40,880 nt of DNA, taken from contig CAZCXI010000019.1 of NCBI GenBank assembly GCA_964502635.1, positions 1 through 40,880 on the forward strand, in the 5' to 3' direction. The DNA is from C00003060 sp964502635. GTDB lineage: Bacteria; Desulfobacterota; Desulfobacteria; Desulfobacterales; C00003060. The notes below the pieces were generated by a model. It searched no databases. It saw only the letters and a program-made list of their open reading frames with translations, and was not told where the DNA came from. Numbering within the stretch: position 1 is the stretch's first letter; every line of letters starts with the position of its first letter. Positions 34,143 through 40,880 of this stretch are shown piece after piece. Position numbers and translations under genes: made by a program.

Positions 34143-35222
34143 TCAATATCGAGTATAGTGCACGCAGTCCTGTTCGAATTCCTCGATGATTTCATCAGTG
34201 AGTGTTAGCGAAACCTTGGGGATCATTTCCAAGAACGTCTCCGTTGTGACTCGGCTGTCCTCTCCGTTGACGTATTCCCTCTCGAAGGCCATTTGTCTGA
34301 CCTTGAGAAAAAGGTACTCGATATCTGCGGGAGTGAACAGCGCAATCATTGAGACAATTTTATCCACATCAACATCGCCCCGATTAGTCTTTGCTAGGTA
34401 ATGCTCTAAGATAGTTCGACGAGTTTGGCCATCCAGCTGGCCAACTGGAATGATGCAATCAAAACGACCTGGCCGCAGCAGGGCTGCATCAAGTTGCCGG
34501 ATGTAGTTGGTTGCACATACAAAAAGGTTTTTTCTTTCTTGCCTTTTCAACAAGGGTATCTGTTTGAGGAACTCGTTGGTGATCGATTTGTCGATCCGGG
34601 AAGCGTCATCCCGGCTGCCTGCGATTTCCTCAAATTCATCTATAAACACCACTGCTTCATCCAGGTTTCGGACCTTTTCCATTAACTGCTTGAGGTTGGC
34701 AGCCAGACGATCTTCTCCCTCAGCCACCAACGTGCTGGGGCTAACTTCAACATACCACCAGTGAAGCACTCCTGCGATGGCCCGAACGAAGTGGGTCTTT
34801 CCTGTACCCGGAGGACCGAAAAAGATGATAGTCCGTGGTTGAACTACCCCGTGTTTGCGGGCCAGATCGGTCTCTGTGAGAGGAAGGATTATTCTTTTTT
34901 TCACGACCTGTTTGGGCGGCTGAGTTTCAGATATAGTGTCCCAGACCGATGCTTCTACCATCTGGGCCCCCAGCTCTTTGAGAAGCTGAGTCCCTTTTGC
35001 GTCGTGATCGTCCAGATGTCCGAGCTCGACGTTTTCCATAAAGTCCAGACAGGCCACCTTAGTTCCCACATCTCGGCCCAGCTTTTCAGACAGGAACCAT
35101 TTGTGTCGCAAGATCTTCGGCCATAAATCTCCTGCAATTTCCGGCTCAATGTTCTGGCCGGTGCACTCAAAAATAAAGGCTGTGCAATTTTCCCCACTAG
35201 GGATATCAGAAACGATTTCCAT
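34143..35222 (-). CDS. AAA+ ATPase with an N-terminal DUF4032-like segment
   Basis: This 359-residue protein has a single AAA+ module: Walker A GPPGTGKT (136-143), Walker B VVFIDEFEEIA (191-201), sensor-1 CATN, and an arginine-finger region ALLRPGRFD. This is the classical FtsH/Cdc48-like ATPase type. The N-terminal 100 residues contain LRHKWFLSEKLGRDVGTKVACLDF, resembling the DUF4032 family by eye. The usual protease or substrate-binding domains are absent, so it probably remodels a protein partner. GAGGAGC lies just before the ATG. A promoter and a terminator-like hairpin precede it. It is convergent with the dynamin-like gene. Confidence 0.82.
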   Translation of the reverse strand: MEIVSDIPSGENCTAFIFECTGQNIEPEIAGDLWPKILRHKWFLSEKLGRDVGTKVACLDFMENVELGHLDDHDAKGTQLLKELGAQMVEASVWDTISETQPPKQVVKKRIILPLTETDLARKHGVVQPRTIIFFGPPGTGKTHFVRAIAGVLHWWYVEVSPSTLVAEGEDRLAANLKQLMEKVRNLDEAVVFIDEFEEIAGSRDDASRIDKSITNEFLKQIPLLKRQERKNLFVCATNYIRQLDAALLRPGRFDCIIPVGQLDGQTRRTILEHYLAKTNRGDVDVDKIVSMIALFTPADIEYLFLKVRQMAFEREYVNGEDSRVTTETFLEMIPKVSLTLTDEIIEEFEQDCVHYTRY

Positions 35223-35237
35223 GTGCTCCTCAGCTAC

Positions 35238-35273
35238 AAAAAATAAAACGGAGATCCCCTTGAAGAACCTCCG
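35238..35273 (-). terminator. Attenuator-like terminator in the AAA ATPase leader
   Basis: On the - strand CGGAG...CTCCG, extended by GTTC/GGAT pairing, forms a nine-pair stem followed by TTTTATTTTTT. It ends 16 bases before the AAA ATPase start codon and just after a GTAC-N9-GTAC hairpin. It lies between the gene and its promoter, so it would have to be overcome for expression. The controlling signal is not recognised. Confidence 0.65.
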
Positions 35274-35315
35274 TACAGTTTACTTGTACTAGACCCTGCA
35301 TTTCTACTGTGCAAA

Positions 35316-35344
35316 AGAATAAGGGCACCAGGCCTGTTTGTCAA
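35316..35344 (-). promoter_or_regulatory. Probable sigma-70 promoter of the AAA ATPase gene
   Basis: On the - strand TTGACA (35344-35339) and TATTCT (35321-35316) are separated by 17 bases. Transcription would start about 85 bases before the gene, upstream of the attenuator hairpin. Confidence 0.65.
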
Positions 35345-35895
35345 GGAAAAGTCTTCACAGCCGACGAGGGCTTGCCAAGGATGCTGGGGCCGGAAAGGAG
35401 GGTGTTGTCTTCAACATGTTGTGGTCGGATACCTCGTTCGTTCAGTGCAGAGTCCTAGTACTCTTACCAAGTTCTTTAATTTTGAAATCAGTGGGTTAAC
35501 TCATAGCTTTCTAATGAGGATCGAAGAAGATGTCAATCCTGGGACGGAAAATCGGCAGTTTTCAAAGATACCTTTTGAGAACCGGAAAAACTTGCAATCT
35601 CAGATAGTTATCTGTGATAGCAGAGAGATATAATAATGGAAGCGTCGCAAAATGCGTCTACATGCCAGGTATGTGTGCTCCAGGGGTTCTGACATACGAA
35701 ATCCCAGAAGGGCGATATCGTTACGAACGCCACAATGGAGCGTCATGGCAGATAGCGGTAATCGAGACCTTGAAATTAAGAGTGGAGATGATGACTGGTA
35801 TCGGTAGTCTAGCGGCGGGATTCAGCCGCGGGGAAAGCCGGTCTCCCGGAATGACTCGTCAGAGCACCTTAAATCGAAGGATGAAATTGCACGAC
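35345..35895. other. Gene-free stretch
   Basis: Open frames at 35421-35633 and 35614-35940 on the + strand have no family resemblance. They show no ribosome site of note, and the second overlaps the end of the acetyltransferase gene. Nothing else is recognised. Confidence 0.4.
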
Positions 35896-36342
35896 CTACA
35901 TTGTTACAACAAAGCTATATCCGTGCTGCTCGAAGCCTAAACCTTGGTAGAATCGATGAGCTATATGCCGTTTCTTGTTACTTGATAACACTAACTTGTA
36001 GCACCCGGTCTCGCGACATTTCTGCATGGCAAACTGCATCATTTGTCTTCCGATTCCCTTTCCCTGCCACTCGGGAGCCACGACAACATCTTCAACGATC
36101 CCAGACCGGGCACCCATATGCGCCAGGTTATCCATGATCAATAGGGCAAAGCTGCCCAAAGTCTTGCCATCACCACACGCGACATAAATCTGATAGTTGG
36201 GATATTCCTTCGTCTTCTCGAATATACGTTCCGCCTTAGATAACGAGACGACTTGGCCATTATCCATGTCAGGTTCGCTGTAAAGTTGAAGAATTTCCGG
36301 CAAGTCCTTGCGAGTCGCAACGCGGATCGTAACCTTTTCCAT
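35896..36342 (-). CDS. GNAT family N-acetyltransferase
   Basis: This 148-residue acetyl-CoA dependent acetyltransferase has the family's motif A, VVVAPEWQGKGIGRQMMQFAM, with the Q-x-x-G-x-G/A acetyl-CoA loop. The C-terminal segment, AHRFYQGLGFEQHG, is also typical. The substrate is unknown. The ATG overlaps the TAA that ends a glyA remnant (TAATG), and no clear ribosome site is seen. Translation may depend on ribosomes finishing the upstream remnant frame. Confidence 0.85.
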   Translation of the reverse strand: MEKVTIRVATRKDLPEILQLYSEPDMDNGQVVSLSKAERIFEKTKEYPNYQIYVACGDGKTLGSFALLIMDNLAHMGARSGIVEDVVVAPEWQGKGIGRQMMQFAMQKCRETGCYKLVLSSNKKRHIAHRFYQGLGFEQHGYSFVVTM

Positions 36343-36590
36343 TATTCTATCTCAATTATTTGGTAAATAGTCCTCTCGAACAGGTAGAAACGACGATTGG
36401 GATAGCCTTCAGCGTATTTGTTAGCCAGGGGACTGCCTTGGGTGGCCATCACGCAACGGCTGGTAATGTTCTCTGATGCGATGAGTTCTAGCGTGTAGGT
36501 CTGTCGTTCAAGCTCCAATTCGATAACATGAAAGATTTCAGGGTCGGCCTCCTTGATGACGTCAATATCGGGTTGGCACTCCAGTTGTCT
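36342..36590 (-). pseudogene. glyA: Serine hydroxymethyltransferase N-terminal remnant
   Basis: Translation on the - strand gives IKEADPEIFHVIELELERQ, then TYTLELIASENITSRCVM, then ATQGSPLANKYAEGYPNRRFY, which is the N-terminal part of GlyA. After about 60 codons the similarity stops where GGCEYVD is expected, and the frame ends at a TAA 12-13 codons later. No start codon is seen. The 5' side is cut by a family A repeat at 36591. The remainder of glyA is not in the window. It is too short to be active. Confidence 0.85.
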
Positions 36591-36712
36591 ATTGAAGCTC
36601 CCTGTAGCAAGCTACAGGGAATCTTCGACCGTAAGGAATGCTGACTTTTTTTGGATACGCTCGCTAACCCCGCAGCAAGCTACGGGGAATGCGCTCGCTT
36701 TTGCGGTTCAAC
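36591..36712 (+). repeat. Family A double-hairpin repeat, copy 4
   Basis: This is a full-length copy with both hairpins intact (CCCTGTAGC-aa-GCTACAGGG and the CCCCG hairpin flanked by GCTCGC). It borders the broken 5' end of the glyA remnant. The next 105 bases up to the PII gene hold nothing recognised. Confidence 0.92.
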
Positions 36713-36817
36713 GCCCATTCTCCCCAAATCGTCAACGCGTACCCAAAGAACTTCCTGACGACCTTTGGCCCAGGGAACGGTTCAATTCATATTCATTACA
36801 AGACACTGCATTATGTC

Positions 36818-37156
36818 TCAAAGTGCTTCCTTTCCTCTTTCCCCAGTGCGCACCCTGATTGCTTCTTCAACAGACCTGACGAAAATCTTTCCATCACCTA
36901 TCTTGCCAGTGTGTGCAGCCTTCTGGATGGTTTCGATCACTTCATCCACTTTGGGTGAGTCGACAACCAACTCGATTTTTACTTTAGGGATAAAGTCAAT
37001 CGCATATTCGGCTCCGCGGTAGATCTCGGTGTGGCCTTTCTGTCGCCCGAAACCCTTTACCTCTGTGATGGTCATTCCCTTGATTCCAATTTCATTTAAC
37101 GCTTCTTTCACGGTATCTAGCTGAAAGGGTCTAATGATCGCTTCAATCTTCTTCAT
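36818..37156 (-). CDS. glnK: Nitrogen regulatory protein PII (second copy)
   Basis: This 112-residue PII protein is closely similar to the one at 19873 and has an intact T-loop with Tyr51 (EIYRGAEYAIDF) and TGKIGDGKIFV. It follows the second amtB by 177 bases, so it is best called GlnK, the channel-gating PII, although glnB and glnK cannot be told apart by sequence alone. AGAGG lies upstream of the ATG. It probably shares the sigma-54 transcript of amtB. Confidence 0.93.
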   Translation of the reverse strand: MKKIEAIIRPFQLDTVKEALNEIGIKGMTITEVKGFGRQKGHTEIYRGAEYAIDFIPKVKIELVVDSPKVDEVIETIQKAAHTGKIGDGKIFVRSVEEAIRVRTGERGKEAL

Positions 37157-37333
37157 GGAAACCTCTCCCCGCTGAAGAGAACCTGGTGATTTGGAGCCGT
37201 CTGGTCGTGTCGGGGCTTGTGACGCCTACACATTGCAGTTTCCTTCAAAGATTCCACATAATTGGCAAAATCGCATGACTTAACCTGCGTGCTCATCGCT
37301 CACCGCACGGTCGTATAGCCCCAGCCCCAACCT

Positions 37334-38659
37334 TCATGACTGGACAAGACCATATCCATGTTCCCCATGTAAGGAATAATCCAAGCCGATATTTTCTCGT
37401 TCTTCGTCAAGTCTAAATCCTGTAGTCTTGTCCACAATGAAACAGATTACCAGAGTGCCGACAACTGCCAAAGCTATGGTTGCTCCCAAACCCATCAACT
37501 GAATTAGTAATTGATTTAAGGCTGACCAGCCTCCGGGGCCGGCAATTTCGGCTGCATTTTGCATCCAGCTATCACGGATCCAGAATGAAAGCAGCAACAC
37601 ACCCGATCCGCTGCCAATTCCATGAATGCCGAAGCAATCCAGACTATCATCGTAACCAAATCTAGCCTTTGCTTGGAGGGCAAAATAGCAAAGGATCGAT
37701 GACACAGCACCTAGCACGATCGCACCTACTGGTTTAACGACCCCTGCAGCAGGTGTAATGGCGACAAGCCCAGCGAGAATGCCAGAAACAAAACCAAGGG
37801 AGGTAGCTTTGCGAAATACGATAGCTTCAATAATCAGCCACGTCAGGGCGCCACTTGCCGCGGATACCTGTGTCATTGTGAGTGCCCGGGCGGTGTCTAG
37901 TCCACTCTGGACGGTGGACCCGGCGTTAAAACCGAACCAGCCCACCCAGAGAATCCCTGCCCCCATAAGGGTCATGACCAAGTTGTTGGGCTGCATGGTC
38001 TTCTCCGGATAACCTATGCGCTTGCCAAGGAAAAGCGCCACGACAAGTGCACTGAAACCAGCCGATACATGGATCACGGTTCCACCCGCCAGGTCGATTA
38101 ACCCATCTGCTCCCGCATTGAAAAGCCACCCGTCTGAGCCCCACACCCAATGGCACAGCGGGCAGTAGACAAAGAGAAACCAAAGGATGATGAACAGGCA
38201 GTAACCGCGAAAGTAAACTCTTTCTGCCAGCGCGCCACTGATTAAGGCAGGTGTGATGATCGCAAATTTGCCCTGAAACATTGCAAGCACGTATTCAGGA
38301 ACACCGTTGGTAATGGCGTCATCAATTCCGTTCAAGAAAAAATAATCTTTGTTCCAACCAATATACCCGCCAAGGATGTTTTTCCCGAAGGCTAAAGCGT
38401 AGCCACATATCACCCAAAGCACACCTATGATGGCCATGGCGACGAAACTGTGCATCATTGTGCCCAACACATTCTTGGTTCTCACCAAGCCACCATAAAA
38501 CATAGCTAGTCCTGGAACCATAAAAAGAACGAGAGCAGTGGAGGTGAGCATCCAGGCAGTGGTTCCAGTGTCAATTGATGCGTTCTCAGCAGCCAAGGTT
38601 ACCTGTGGAAATGAAGATAATAAGATGGCTATCGACGCTGTTCTTGCGATCTTTCCCAT
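37334..38659 (-). CDS. amtB: Ammonium transporter with signal peptide (second copy)
   Basis: This ammonium channel of 441 residues begins with a cleavable signal peptide (MGKIARTASIAILLSSFPQV, then TLAAEN) absent from the first AmtB. Core motifs are FYGGLVRTKNVLG, CPLCHWVWGSDGWL with the first pore His, DLAGGTVIHVSAG, WVGWFGFNAGS, and GIHGIGSGSG with the second pore His. ATG 38659 is chosen because GGGAGGAG precedes it; the ATG at 38698 has none. A PII gene follows on the same strand. The two AmtB proteins differ at the N-terminus and in loops, so they are not a recent duplication. Confidence 0.94.
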   Translation of the reverse strand: MGKIARTASIAILLSSFPQVTLAAENASIDTGTTAWMLTSTALVLFMVPGLAMFYGGLVRTKNVLGTMMHSFVAMAIIGVLWVICGYALAFGKNILGGYIGWNKDYFFLNGIDDAITNGVPEYVLAMFQGKFAIITPALISGALAERVYFRGYCLFIILWFLFVYCPLCHWVWGSDGWLFNAGADGLIDLAGGTVIHVSAGFSALVVALFLGKRIGYPEKTMQPNNLVMTLMGAGILWVGWFGFNAGSTVQSGLDTARALTMTQVSAASGALTWLIIEAIVFRKATSLGFVSGILAGLVAITPAAGVVKPVGAIVLGAVSSILCYFALQAKARFGYDDSLDCFGIHGIGSGSGVLLLSFWIRDSWMQNAAEIAGPGGWSALNQLLIQLMGLGATIALAVVGTLVICFIVDKTTGFRLDEERENIGLDYSLHGEHGYGLVQS

Positions 38660-38738
38660 GAACTCCTCCCGTGACTTTTGAAGCACATTACGATCCACAC
38701 GACATCGCTTGATTCTAATGGAATCCTGATTAGGTTGG

Positions 38739-38753
38739 GCAAGAAGCGGGCCA
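38739..38753 (-). promoter_or_regulatory. Sigma-54 promoter of the second amtB
   Basis: On the - strand TGGCCCGCTTCTTGC has GG and GC ten bases apart and fits TGGCMC-N5-TTGC. It lies about 80 bases before the amtB start. Confidence 0.82.
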
Positions 38754-38849
38754 AAACGATATATGCTATGATTTCAATATATTATTGATAAGGGCCGAAT
38801 TTCAGGCCGTGGAAGGCTAGACACAAATGTAGGTATTGGGCGAGTAAAG

Positions 38850-38863
38850 CTACACTATTGTAG
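38850..38863. promoter_or_regulatory. Palindromic upstream site of the second amtB
   Basis: CTACACTATTGTAG (CTAC-N6-GTAG) is preceded by TAAAG, exactly as at glnA (29735-29752). It is about 100 bases upstream of the sigma-54 promoter. Confidence 0.6.
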
Positions 38864-39667
38864 TGAGATTGGCGTACAACGCTCTTTCACGGGATTCCCA
38901 TTAAAGATTATGTTCCCAGGCCAGGGACTGGAACGCAGAATGAGAGTCACAGTTTCTATTCTGTAATCGATAATGGCGTCTTAGGGAAATTGATTGGCTA
39001 TTGCTTACCAAGATTTTTGATACGGGCGGAACACATCTTCCTTGCCATGAGAGACACTGATCAATACCGCGCTTTTAATAGAGATATCAAACCAATCTGA
39101 CGTTGATGGGAGCGACCTCGCCCCTTCTCTTTTACGGCAAGTAGCAAGCCTTACCGGAAAACAGCGGGAACACGCGGAACAATCAGAATTGAGTACCGTG
39201 GAAATATGGGGCACGGGTACAAAGGCTGCAAAAATGGATGCGAATCGCGGCAGTGGTCCTGCTTGTCATCGTGGTAGAAGTAATACTGTAAACACAGCTA
39301 TTCTTTCCACCACAGCCGAGCAAGCAGGACCGTTATGCAAATTACCATGAAGCGAGCGAAGTAACAATCACAAATTGACGTTGTGCTGGGCGTTAGGGCC
39401 CAAAGGAGGGATGCCTAAAAAGTAAGCTCCTAGTGCTATCGGCGACACCAGGGGCCGTAAAAAATGGGAGGCTTCAATGAACAGACTCGTTTAAGCCGTA
39501 TTACGGTGACAAGAAAACTCGGAAAATGTCAACATAACAAGAAAGGCGATGGAAGCAGGAATCACAGATCATCTATGGGACAGGGTGAACCATTATATTA
39601 TGAATCACGAATTCGTTGCCTTGCCTGGCATCAGCAGATAACAAGCCACGTTAGCCCATGTTCGGTT
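38864..39667. other. Long gene-poor, apparently decayed stretch
   Basis: No coding region can be supported on either strand. At 39466-39493 a GGGAGG and ATG introduce a frame that stops after five codons, as in a dead gene. The only strong structure is the hairpin at 39255-39331. Confidence 0.45.
39255..39331. repeat. Long perfect-ended hairpin
   Basis: The outer arms GGTCCTGCTTG (39255-39265) and CAAGCAGGACC (39321-39331) are perfect inverse complements. Inside, GTGGT/ACCAC and CTGT-aaac-ACAG continue the stem with small bulges, so almost the whole 77 bases can fold. No T-run follows, so it is not a terminator. Confidence 0.7.
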
Positions 39668-39835
39668 CTAGAAAGTGTCATTTGGCCCGGCGATTTCTTG
39701 GACTAACCGCCAAGCTACAAAGGTTCCGGCAGTTTCGCACTTGTTCAGTAGTGCATAAACATTCAACCCCCTTAATTCCTTTGGGGTGAGTCCGATACAC
39801 TTGGCTATTTGTTCTCCTAGCTCCTTTAATGTCAT
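39668..39835 (-). CDS. Small hypothetical protein
   Basis: This is a 55-residue frame starting at ATG 39835, supported by a strong AAGGAG seven bases upstream. It begins MTLKELGEQIAKCIGLTPKE and ends AWRLVQEIAGPNDTF, mostly amphipathic helix with two cysteines. No family is recognised. It stands alone in gene-poor DNA between a hairpin and a family A repeat. It could be a real small protein or the surviving part of a longer gene. Confidence 0.45.
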   Translation of the reverse strand: MTLKELGEQIAKCIGLTPKELRGLNVYALLNKCETAGTFVAWRLVQEIAGPNDTF

Positions 39836-39986
39836 TTCTGTCTCCTTAAAAAGGCTTGCCGTTTCTTCGGCGTGGCATTGGTTGATCAACAAGATTTTTC
39901 AGACTCCCAACAGAATACCCATCACCCGGTCAGGAAACACGTCAGCCCATTTTGAGAGGTTTCTCCACGTGCAGCACCGATGAAAG

Positions 39987-40106
39987 TGAACCGCAAGAGC
40001 GAGCGCATTTCCCGTAGCTTGCTGCGGGGTTAGCGAGCGTATCCAAAAAGAGTCAGCGTTCCTTACGGTCGAAGATTCCCTGTAGCTTGCTACAGGGAGC
40101 TTCAAT
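39987..40106 (-). repeat. Family A double-hairpin repeat, copy 5 (inverted)
   Basis: This is a full-length inverted copy: TGAACCGC, the GCTCGC-flanked hairpin, the spacer TCAGCGTTCCTTACGG, the TAGCTTGCTA hairpin, and AGCTTCAAT. Confidence 0.92.
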
Positions 40107-40653
40107 ACGCTTTAAAAGGATAGTGAAAATGGCCGGTCCAAGCTTGAGGCTAGTATACCGTCAATAGCATGAAAGTCAAGGTATTTAAAGTATTTTTAGG
40201 AGCGTTAAGAGCACCATAACTACAAAAGATAGGAGAGATGCCTAGATGCAATTGATCCGCCAGCACAAGTTCAGAAAGGTGCCCACAAGAATAACGACTG
40301 GCAGGACACTAAATGTTGGGGTGATGGCTACGTCCCGAAGAGTAAAACTCTCTTACCAAGAGATGATAATTAAGAATAGTGACCATTTCAAATGAATATT
40401 GAAGCTCATAGCCGATAGGCCTTGACACCCTGCAAACAGATGGGCTGAATGACGGTCGGCCTTGCGAAGATCTTAGGGCCTATGTCTCGGATCTTTGTGA
40501 TGTCCCATGGCTGGCTATCCGACTGTGGGGATTCTTCTTGTGCCCCTTGGTGCCTCCTTTGACCCGGTGGTGTCAAAATGGCATTATGGGCACGTCCATA
40601 AAAACATAACTTGCCTCAGGATCGAGCGTGGAATGTTATATCATGATGTCCCC
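40107..40653. other. Gene-free stretch
   Basis: There is no open frame with a ribosome site or family resemblance. No terminator, promoter or repeat is recognised with confidence. Confidence 0.4.
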
Positions 40654-40702
40654 CATTCCCCGAGATGAAACGCATAAACGCATGGCCGTCCCATTCGAGA
40701 CC
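40654..40702 (-). repeat. Family C repeat, copy 2
   Basis: This matches 34073-34120 nearly base for base at its start (CATTCCCCGAGATGAAACGC) and diverges gradually towards the end. Confidence 0.65.
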
Positions 40703-40847
40703 AGAACCCTTCATGTCCAAATTGTAAAGTTTAAACGGGCTGTTGCCCAGACAGGAATACCTTTGAGCGGTTCATTGAAATGTTTTTTGTTCATAAATCT
40801 TGGCAAAGCGGAAGACCCGTGATGTCAACTGGTTGAGCCTGAAGGGC

Positions 40848-40880
40848 GAGTTTTGACCGGCCTGCTCCCCGCAAGCCCCG
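40848..40880 (+). repeat. Family B element, copy 2 (cut by window edge)
   Basis: TTTTGACCGGCCTGC followed by CCCGCAAGCCCCG matches the left half of the element at 31812-31887 with a few changes. The right half lies beyond the window. Confidence 0.55.

Noticed and set aside
35421..35940. Two + strand open frames of 70 and 108 residues
   Set aside because: No motif, no convincing ribosome site, and low-complexity composition; the second overlaps the acetyltransferase gene on the other strand.
36553..37022. Open frames crossing the family A repeat and the PII gene on the + strand
   Set aside because: They arise from repeat sequence and from the antisense strand of the PII gene.
39365..39405. 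Possible integron attC-like site around TAACAA and CGTTAGG
   Set aside because: The outer core sites do not match RYYYAAC/GTTRRRY properly and no integrase or cassette is present.
1..40880. CRISPR array, tRNA or rRNA genes
   Set aside because: The repeats present are dispersed rather than regularly spaced, and no tRNA cloverleaf or rRNA segment was recognised on reading the sequence.

Overview
The window looks like chromosomal DNA of an anaerobic deltaproteobacterium (Desulfobacterota, probably a sulfate reducer or close relative). The evidence is HdrA, MvhD, MetV and MetF redox proteins typical of organisms with a Wood-Ljungdahl pathway and flavin-based electron transfer, together with a GAF-ANTAR regulator, a NifA-like sigma-54 activator, hexameric-type citrate synthase and a GS-I beta glutamine synthetase. 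This placement rests on family recognition only. No rRNA, tRNA or CRISPR array was seen.

The theme is nitrogen assimilation. Positions 200-1130 hold a small cysteine-rich protein and a GAF-ANTAR RNA-binding antiterminator. A leader follows (1144-1260) with a promoter, two hexaloop hairpins of the ANTAR target type and an overlapping intrinsic terminator. It precedes a tightly packed operon (1375-14124): MvhD-like protein, a degenerate glutamate synthase paralogue, the FMN subunit of glutamate synthase, a GATase plus beta-helix subunit, a giant HdrA-GltD-HdrA fusion, a second MvhD, MetV and MetF, with a NifA-like activator gene just after. This is the strongest candidate for an undescribed system: an NAD(P)H/ferredoxin/FAD electron-transfer complex joining glutamate synthase to a MetFV-type module whose MetF lacks the usual catalytic glutamate.

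After a Phd/VapC toxin-antitoxin pair and citrate synthase come amtB, glnB, glnD and a class I amidotransferase gene on the + strand. Convergent to them lies an unusually long glnE with N-terminal ACT-like domains, followed upstream by glnA. A second amtB-PII pair lies at 36.8-38.7 kb on the - strand. Sigma-54 type -24/-12 promoters precede both amtB genes and glnA. Two of the three carry the same CTAC-N6-GTAG palindrome further upstream. The PII proteins keep Tyr51, GlnA keeps its adenylylation tyrosine, and GlnD and GlnE are both present, so the full PII/GS modification cascade is encoded here.

glnA diverges from a glutamine-dependent NAD synthetase gene. Next is a dynamin-like GTPase gene preceded by what reads as a complete fluoride riboswitch with an expression-platform terminator, an unexpected pairing. 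An AAA+ ATPase gene has its own terminator-like leader hairpin. A GNAT acetyltransferase start codon overlaps the stop of a truncated glyA remnant.

The intergenic DNA is rich in dispersed palindromic elements: five copies of a roughly 120-bp double-hairpin repeat, two MITE-like inverted-repeat elements, and two smaller repeat families. The last 2 kb are nearly gene-free and look decayed.
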